Source: Ramazzottius varieornatus (lineage: Eukaryota; Tardigrada; Eutardigrada; Parachela; Ramazzottiidae). Taken from it: a stretch of 64,000 nt of DNA. The position numbers and the translations under genes were made by a program. Below are positions 57,135 to 64,000 of this stretch, in pieces. The stretch covers positions 69,210-133,209 of the forward strand of contig BDGG01000018.1 of NCBI GenBank assembly GCA_001949185.1, given 5' to 3'. The number at the start of each line of letters is the position of its first letter. The stretch's first letter is position 1. Under the pieces are notes generated by a model. That model searched no databases and was not told the DNA's origin. It saw nothing but the letters and a program-made list of their open reading frames with translations.

Positions 57135-58274
57135 ATGATGGAGGATATTGTAGAAGAGAGTGTCCGTCTGCTTAAGCCTCTTCTGGCCACTGATCCTCTT
57201 CTGGCCAATGTGGACCATGGCCAGCTTCTTCTCCATCCACCCATCGGCTATGTCTACGATGTCATCATGGCCATCAGCCTTAGCTTTCCGGCCCTCAGCC
57301 AGTGCTTGACCTCCCTCGATCGCAGTCGCCACCTCTCTCTGAAGAACGACAGCTCTCAACGACGAGCCTTTCTCCGCGAAATTGCCGCTTTTGCTCAGTG
57401 GCAGGACAATGGCCATACCTCTTCACCATCGATGGTCTTCGATGGCCATGTCTTTTCTAAAGGCCAAGGTGCAAAGCAGAGCAACTTGCTCCTACAACGA
57501 CTGGCCAAGATGGCCGTCGAAAGCGACAGGCAAGTCCATCAAGGAGGGCAGGCCCATCTTACCAATCTCTTGGCCACAAAGGCAGCCAGTGGCGTTAGTG
57601 GAGCTAAAGGCAAGAGGCCTTCCAAGAAGTTTGTCGGCCACATTCTTCAACCAAAGTCCATCACTTTAGGTGCTGCATCGAAAGGGCCAACCGAAAGGAA
57701 GCCAGGCATGGTTGGCGCAGCGAAAGCCTTCTCTGCTGCCTCCTTTCCTCCAGCAGTTGCAAAAGCAGCCACACTTCCCAGCCTAGCGGCCCTTGAGGCG
57801 GAAAGGACTCTTGGACCACAAGCAGCTTCGTACTGGCCACTGACTCAATGTCCAGCCGTCGATGGCGCGGTAAGCTTTCCTTCCTTCTGGTAGCATACTG
57901 CGACGCACCATATCATATAGTACAAGACATATTGGACACTGCGTAAGCACACTGTCATGACCCACAATTGCAGCACACTGTTTTGTTATCCATTTCAGGA
58001 GGGCCTGCTGGACCGAGACTGTGCAGTACAGCAGGCCCCTAAACTCTGCCATATTCCCACGAGCACGTGCCAGCCTGTCGGTACTGACCACTTAAGTCAT
58101 TTACTGGAAGAAATGCGCCAGCTGGCCAGCACTATCAAGAGCCTCAAACTTCAAAACAGCCACATCCTCACTGAGTTGACAGCTGCCGATAGAACAATAC
58201 AAGCAACATCGCACAGTCTAAACGTTCTGGGAGCCTACTCTTTAATAAAAGACAGTAGTCAATATCCGTCATAG
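57135..58274 (+). CDS. IFT54/TRAF3IP1-like intraflagellar transport protein
   Basis: Two exons: 57135-57869 and about 58000-58274, with an intron GTAAGC...TTTCAG. IFT54 is part of the IFT-B complex that moves cargo along cilia and binds tubulin through an N-terminal CH-like domain. Seen in the first about 130 residues: LLLHPPIGYVYDVIMAI, then SSQRRAFLREIAAFA, then VFDGHVFSKGQGAKQSNLLLQRLAKMA. These follow the family order LLxKPPFRYLHDI, KxxFLQKAI, and VAGHEPERTNELLQ. The middle is basic and Ala/Lys-rich (GKRPSKKFVGHIL). The end is a coiled coil (HLSHLLEEMRQLASTIKSLK), as where IFT54 meets IFT20. The total is about 335 aa, shorter than the vertebrate protein because the charged middle is brief. 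CLUAP1 (IFT38) has a related CH fold and is the main alternative. Confidence 0.5.
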
Positions 58275-58409
58275 CGTAACGTCAGCGTAACGTAAGGCAT
58301 CATACAGTACTCGAGTACTGCAGGAAAAATGATGAGCTAAAGGTGTGGACAAGAGCGACTGGATAGCGATGCAAGAGAGATGGGAGGGAGGTGCTGAGCA
58401 GGCCGACGG

Positions 58410-58772
58410 TCAGAAGTCTAGAGGAGGGCATAGTTGGTCTACTGGAGGGCCTTCCTTCTTCTGCGCATCTTCAGTGCTGTCCTGCGCCCCATTCTGCTGC
58501 ACATCGGCCATGCTTGGCGCGTCTTCCACAGGCTGCACCGTCTGTCCGTTGGGCAGCCATTGGACGCGCTCTCCTGGGTAATCGTCGTCGTACTTGCGTG
58601 AGGGTAAGATGACTTGGAAGGGACCTCCGACGGCGTTGGGGGCAAGGAGGGGGTCTTGGGACAGAGATCGCTTTAGTCCGACGTAATGGTAGCTGCCGCA
58701 ACCTCGCAGGTGGACAACGTTACTGCCCTCTTCCCCAACTTTCTCTTGCCAACGCTTGCCTTCCATCGTCAA
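58410..58772 (-). CDS. C-terminal exon of an unidentified protein
   Basis: A 120-aa minus-strand frame ending at TAG 58410, convergent with the IFT54-like gene. It has a structured-looking part (SNVVHLRGCGSYHYVGLKRS, AVGGPFQVILPSRKYDD) and a hydrophilic acidic tail. An acceptor (CATTTGCAG) at about 58790 suggests earlier exons between 58790 and 59480, where several minus-strand frames are open, but I could not choose among them. I do not recognise the family. Confidence 0.4.
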   Translation of the reverse strand: MTMEGKRWQEKVGEEGSNVVHLRGCGSYHYVGLKRSLSQDPLLAPNAVGGPFQVILPSRKYDDDYPGERVQWLPNGQTVQPVEDAPSMADVQQNGAQDSTEDAQKKEGPPVDQLCPPLDF

Positions 58773-58790
58773 GATCTGTCAGCTTATCCT

Positions 58791-59777
58791 GCAAATGAGG
58801 GACAATGACGCAGTCAATCACAGCACAGCTAGAGAGAAAGGCGCGAAATCGATCTAGGTACAACCAGCCATCGATCAGCCTTGTGGGCAGCTGGCAAATG
58901 GCTGTGGATGCAAAACGTGATGGACGGCCATTGGCGATACCATTGACCAAAGAGATAAGTCAGGGCCCCTGCAACGAATAAACGAGGCAAACAATAAATG
59001 AAGGAACAAAGGAAGAGGTGGAACGACCTGTATCCAGCTTTGTGCAGTAGCACCGACAGTAGCAGATCCGCTCCAAATCTGCTCTGACGCCTCTTGTATG
59101 GTTCTTGGTGGGAAAGAAGATAGTGAATGGCTGGCAGTGCCCTACTTGTACTGGTGGAAGGGGTCCGACCCGTCGCGCCCAGACGAAAAGGAAGCCAGTT
59201 GTACTAGTGACGGCCAAGGTTGTCCAGCAGGTGGGCCATGGTTGGATGGATGGACAGACAAAGCCTGTCGACATCAACAGCATCAAGTTCCGGCAGTGAC
59301 CACTCTTCTTCTCCGCCACTCGATCGAGACCATTTTGCGCAAAGATCTGGGCCCGGGACCGAACCAAGCTTCAAAAAACACGAAGGTCCGAAAACAACCT
59401 TGCACCGCCCTACAACCGAGTTGGTCGATCCCAAGACTTGCGAAGGCGCGAAGGGAAAGTTTGGAACAATAAAAAGTGTGGAACCATGCAACTCCCATAC
59501 AGCGGAACGGAAGTTCGTACGTACATGTGCAATTCACACCAATGCACTTTTTGACATTTTTCTGCGGTTGAATTGTAGATTTGCCGTCTTTTCCGCCTGT
59601 TCCAAACTTTTTACTATGTCAAACTTTCCCTTCTAGCGTGTACCTTTGTCGACAAGATATGGGTACTGCCCCATATTAAACCGTAGAAGCCAGCTTAGCT
59701 TACCTGCCCTCCGTGCTTTGTGCCAGGAGATGTCCGGAAACGTCATGATGAAAGGATGAAGCGGATATGGGTGTTGC
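58791..59777. other. Probable upstream exons of the minus-strand gene, unresolved
   Basis: Candidate minus-strand splice sites (acceptors at about 58970 and 59345, donor near 59145) and open frames in all three phases prevent a unique model. No motif recognised. Confidence 0.25.
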
Positions 59778-59780
59778 CAA

Positions 59781-62137
59781 CGAGGGGATTACGCCTGTCC
59801 CCACCTCTTTTTGGTCAAACTGTCCTGGCGGAACGAGAGAGGAGAGTCTCTTCTAGGATCTGAGCCAGTGAGCTAAATTCCGCGTCGATCCTGGAACAAA
59901 CTACAGGGACTCGGAAGTGACGTCAGAAATTTGTGCCAATGACGTAGAAACCTGATGTCTTGTAGTTCCACGTTAGACCTAACAAACAAACCCTGAAACC
60001 CATCAGTAAACAAACTTGTTACGGCAAAAAGATAGTACAGAAATGATGAGCGTCATAAAAGTGATGGAAGCAAAGACGGCCCTTGCACCACCCGCGACCA
60101 GAAGAACAATGTCTCTGCAGTTCTCGTGAAGACAACTGCCTTTCAGCTTATCAAACATAAAATTGGCTGGATTAACATACACGAAACGTTCGTTGGTATA
60201 TCCCGACTTATACCAAGCTTCAGCTATCGAATTTTCGAACCTGGGCGACTGAAACTGTTGATACAGCAAAGAGTGCAATCTCAAAATCACATCGCGATGA
60301 TGCACTTGAACGGGTAAATCGTGCAAAAAGACAAAGTCGGATATCTTCTTGAAGCAGCCTTTGTACATCCTAAAGCATAACACATCCAGCGGTTGAAGTT
60401 AACCGGTAACTTTCGGAGGGATGGTCAGCATTTCGTACTCCAGCTCTTCCGGTTTCAGTTCAATCACAGAATCTTGATTGGTGAAGGTCTTCCACGAGTC
60501 GGCCAAGAAAATGCACCGCTCTTCCATATGAGGGAAAAGAACTTTTTCTGACCACTCTAAGTAGAGCTTCTTGGTCATCATCCCGGATGTCGAAGCAGTG
60601 ACATACAGATTATCAGCCTTGAACATCGTTCTCGACACGATTGGACCAAACACTCCTTTCTCTTCCTTCAGCGTTAGGAAAAGAACAGGAAGAAACTTAC
60701 GCCTGCCCGGGGAGACCGCCATCATCACAGTGTAGCTATGTGTCATGGAATTCTCCGACTAGGTGATCGCTTCCACGTGTTTTACTCCAGCAGTTTCCAA
60801 AGTTCTTCCTGGTCTCATCTCATATTCAAAGCCTGACTGATCCGCATTCCACAGACAGTATAACCCGTACTCTGCGATCCTTGATCTGACAAGCGCAACG
60901 CAGGATTCAGCACTTTCCTTGACGTGAGGCGCTTCTTGTACGGATTTCTTGGTGACGAACTTGGTTATTTTCCGGTCAACGATCCCATAATATCTAGAAA
61001 ATATTTATTTCGTTGAAGGAAATCGAAGCACAAAAAACTGTTGGTACCATTTGAGTTTTTCGATCCAGTCTGGGGAAGCAGTGAAACCGGCCAAGTTCAC
61101 CGTTTCGTTCGCAGTGAGAGCCCATCGACGTAAGTCCAAATCCTTGACCACTTGCTTTTTCCTTTTAGCGGGGAAGAACTGCTTACCGACATCCAAACGT
61201 AGAGCCTTCAACTTGTCCAGCCTGGAATCGCCTTCCACTACCTGCTTTTTCCAGTCGTACAGCTGCCGTATGCTGGTTACTTTACCAAAACTTCTCTGAA
61301 CAGTGGCCAACGTGAGACGCTTCTTCTTCACGGCGTTTCTCCAGTATGTAACCGCACGTTTCTTGTACTCCAAGTTGACTAACTGATCCACTGGAAGCTT
61401 GGGGTTAGGAAGTCGTGGGATGTATAGCTCATGGGAAGAAGGTTCAGTTCCGCTGGAAACAGGCTCAAGCAGTCTATCAGGTTCCTTAACGTCCAAGTCA
61501 GCTTCACTCCGGCCATTCAGCAGGTTGCACTAGACAACAGATGCTTCGTAATCTTCAAATGACTCGACGCGGATCTGCAGATCATACTGGAGGTCTTCTT
61601 CAACGGCATACACAGGAGTAAAACTTTGGGTGATCTTCGAGTCGATGAAATCTAGGAAAGATTACGAATCAAATTAGTATCTTTTTTGTTTTTGAGCTCC
61701 AGTGCACAGCAAGATCACCTTTAACTATGTCCTTGAACTGCCTGTCAGCTTCGCTTGGAAAGTCGTCGATACGGTAGTGCAGTTTGTAGTCCCATTCCAG
61801 CAGCTTGATAACATTCAGCAAGTTGATGGATTCCATTTCAGAGAAGCGCAGGAATGAATGAGCAAATGAGAGAAGGTTGAAAAACAAAAGAAAACTTGAT
61901 GAGCAGGAAGCACAGGCTCAATCAGCAACCGAATCAACCATCGAACAATCAAGTCTTGATTGTTCATTACTCTGCTTATATACCGCCCTACTTCTGACGT
62001 CACTCCCGAGTCCCTGTAGTTTGTTCCAGGATCGACGCGGGATTCAGCTCACTGGCTCAGATCCTAGAAGAGACTTTCCTCTCTCGTTCCGCCAGGACAG
62101 TTTGACCAAAAAGGTGGGGACAGGCATAATCCCCTCG
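59781..62137 (-). mobile_element. CENP-B/Tigger-like DNA transposon, full-length but dead copy
   Basis: Ends begin CGAGGGGATTACGCCTGTCC (left) and CGAGGGGATTATGCCTGTCC (right, inverted), and mirror each other for about 150 bp. CAA lies outside each end (59778-59780 and 62138-62140). The 2357-bp element is the longer relative of the one at 31154; TIR tips are shared (CGAGGGGATT) while the rest has diverged. Confidence 0.88.
60003..61836 (-). pseudogene. CENP-B/Tigger-like transposase with premature stops
   Basis: On the minus strand, ATG at about 61836 opens an acidic N-terminus (LLNVIKLLEWDYKLHYRIDD), then a DNA-binding half (EPSSHELYIPRLPNPKLP, VKDLDLRRWALTANETVN, FTASPDWIEKLKW) and the core. 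The first Asp is in LWNADQSGFEYEM, the second in CIFLADSWKTF, and the third in LQPLDV just before a Lys-rich helix. These three and the PPK.TG.LQPLDV word are the Tigger/jerky/CENP-B pattern. Three in-frame stops (about 61530, 60762 and 60400) lie in conserved stretches; one replaces the Gln of ITQSEN, a CAG to TAG change. The C-terminal end contains a hydrophobic run (FASITFMTLIISVLSF), unusual for a transposase. Confidence 0.8.
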
Positions 62138-63734
62138 CAAGATTGAGGGCGCGGCCCGATGCAAGCACTACAAAGAAACACTGAAACCTTCACCCTATTT
62201 CTGACCAACCTATGTCTAAACCCAGGGAGCGGCTGGGCATTTTCTTACTTGCAAAATTCCCTACCATCAAACCTAATCTCCCGGCCGGCTCCATAAAAAA
62301 AGAGCAAAGCGTCAGCAAAATAGAAAAAGTTGGACCTGTCATCGGACGATTTGACTAATGTGTACATGTTGAAGGGTTAGCGGCGCAGAGAGACGGTATG
62401 GAAGTAAGCAAGTGTGGCCTGTTGTCACTCTCTTACGCTTATTATGAAGCAGTGCAGATCTACAGTAGATGTCCATGCGCACTGTAAAAAGGTAGAGCAG
62501 CAGACAATAGAGAGTTTCTGGATGGGATTCGCTTAAAGGGATGGGATGGGATTTATCCCATCATGGCGGTCTGCCTGCCACCTAATTGACTTGTGGGCCA
62601 TTACGGAGATGCTGAGCTGGGTATGGGTAGTGGAGTAGACGGCGGAAATGAGAATTAGAAGTTAATGGCGCACAGTAGTGTTGAGGACTGCACCTATAGC
62701 TATCAGCTGAGCAGCTGCTCGGATTGTCAAGCCAGCAATTATTTCCGGCCGTCGGTGTACAGTATAAAATGCCAGAAGGGTTGCCCGACCTGGGCCATTC
62801 CCAAGATGCACCATCTGCTGAGTGGCTATTCCCTGCAGAGATTCATCCCCTTGCTGTTGGCGCATCCCCCCATGACGAGCTCAACACTGTGCTTACGGCT
62901 AGACCAGCCTTGGATATAGCATTCCGGCCCACGGCAGTCTACGCCGCCATAAATTATTTAGACGTTCCCATATGCATGCACTCCTCTCTGGTAATCACTT
63001 TGATAGCCTCCATGGAGGTCCCTATCGGAACAGGCCTTGCTTAATCACATCAAACAAGACATTCTTTGGACTACTACACGCTCGACATTTGATAGCGGCC
63101 CAGCTACTGTTTGCTCCATCAGCGCCGGCGCCAACCATGAAAGTTGAGTGGCCTTCTTGCCCATGTGGAACACTGGCAGGTTGATCTACTGCACTCAACC
63201 AGTACATTATATGGTTATCACATTTTGATGAAGCGCGACTTTATTGCCATCATATTGTCATCCTGGCGGTATTGCCATCGTGCTCGACGTTGTATGATCT
63301 GCTAGTGGCAACCGACTTGTTCCTTTAAAGAGACAAACTGTTTCCCTTTCTTTGACCACTGCCGATCGACGCCAGGTATGCAAGTCTATGGCCATTGAAT
63401 TGAAACGATAGAATGATCGGACTTGGTTTACAGCGCGGTCAGTGCGGCTGAAGATGGCGGTGTCGCAGTGGCAGTCGCGTCACCCGCAGAACCAGTCGGA
63501 ACAAATCAGGATATCCTCGGAGAAGGAGTTTGAGTGTCGCCACCAGACGGACTTGGACAACCTAGTTAATATGGGTCTTCCGACCACGGCAGAGAGTGCG
63601 ACACAACACTGGGCCTTTTGCCCTCGAGAATGGGATCTGCTGGCATGCTGGCCGCCGACGGTAAGCCACATAATGTGTTTCTTTTTGTCTCCGTAGCCTT
63701 GATGGTGGCGCCAGCCATCCCTTAGATAAACATT
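62138..63734. other. Mostly unassigned; overlapping short frames
   Basis: Plus-strand frames at 62665-63044 and 63442-63696 have protein-like composition but overlap minus-strand frames of similar length. The frame at 63442 (SEKEFECRHQTDLDNLVNMG) ends at a good GTAAGC donor but does not continue in phase into any following exon. No family recognised. Confidence 0.25.
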
Positions 63735-63991
63735 GGCCATTATTGCCCAAAAAAATTACCGGCTACCCCCATCGCGCTGGCGGCAGCCATCATTGAACTC
63801 AAAGAGAAAGATAAGGTTATCGATTGTCTTGTAAGCTGATAACAGACTAGGGTGTCATCGCTCTGTTTTCGGCAGTCTCGCCAAGCACCATAATAAGCGC
63901 TCTGCTCTTTGCTTTGCAGCTTCCCAACGCTACCGTCAATATACCCTGCCCAGATTACGTCCAAGGATTCCATCCTCACGGTATGATCCTC
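63735..63991 (+). CDS. Two candidate exons of a gene leaving the window
   Basis: After CCCTTAG at 63724 the frame reads through ATPIALAAAIIELKEKDKV to a GTAAGC donor at about 63831. After TTTGCAG at about 63920 a second piece, LPNATVNIPCPDYVQGFHPH, joins in phase and ends at a GTATGA donor near 63990. The matching phase is the only support; the family is unknown and the 3' part lies outside. Confidence 0.3.
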
Positions 63992-64000
63992 CTGCTATTT

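Noticed and set aside
58439-58701. Arg-rich frames overlapping the minus-strand exon at 58410
   Set aside because: Frame shadows of the 120-aa exon; composition reflects GC bias, not a protein family.

Overview
This is a window of an invertebrate animal nuclear genome. Coding sequence is interrupted by short GT-AG introns of about 50-280 bp. The recognisable cellular genes are animal or eukaryotic ones: an ABCC10/MRP7-like transporter, a TGF-beta-type R-SMAD MH2 protein, a multi-Kazal inhibitor, an ATRIP-like checkpoint protein and an IFT54/TRAF3IP1-like ciliary protein. I see no bacterial operons, CRISPR arrays or confident tRNA/rRNA genes, and the sequence does not let me name a phylum.

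Layout. 1-16.9 kb is almost wholly transposon-derived: a chromodomain fragment, a hAT end, a pair of about 90-bp inverted repeats (1491 and 12957) enclosing a transposase relic with a DNCTGQNKN motif and two PIF/Harbinger systems, then three hAT-type elements with clean 8-bp target duplications. 17.1-29.7 kb is a gene island on the + strand: ABCC10-like (14 exons, about 1552 aa), a small unplaced reading frame, SMAD (no MH1 seen) and a Kazal protein. 31-47 kb is repeat-rich: a CENP-B/Tigger-like transposon with 150-bp TIRs, a hAT transposase, an SGNH-hydrolase-like relic, a complete Tc1/mariner element inserted in the end of a membrane-protein exon, and several MITEs. 47.7-52.8 kb holds an LTR-like remnant and a 2.45-kb hAT copy. 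53.0-58.3 kb is a second gene island (ATRIP-like, then IFT54-like, both +), followed by a minus-strand exon of unknown identity. 59.8-62.1 kb is a second, longer copy of the CENP-B-type element. The last 0.3 kb probably holds two exons of a gene that runs off the window.

How it fits together. The cellular genes are unrelated housekeeping or signalling genes in two same-strand islands, not a pathway cluster. The window also records layered transposition: at least eight elements have both ends and matching target duplications. The observations I rate highest are a CENP-B-type DNA transposon family whose two copies both show 3-bp rather than TA duplications, the same GCACGGCCTTG hairpin in three consecutive ABCC10 introns, an apparently intact intron-containing Tc1 element that rewrites the C-terminus of a membrane protein, and an R-SMAD model without a DNA-binding domain.
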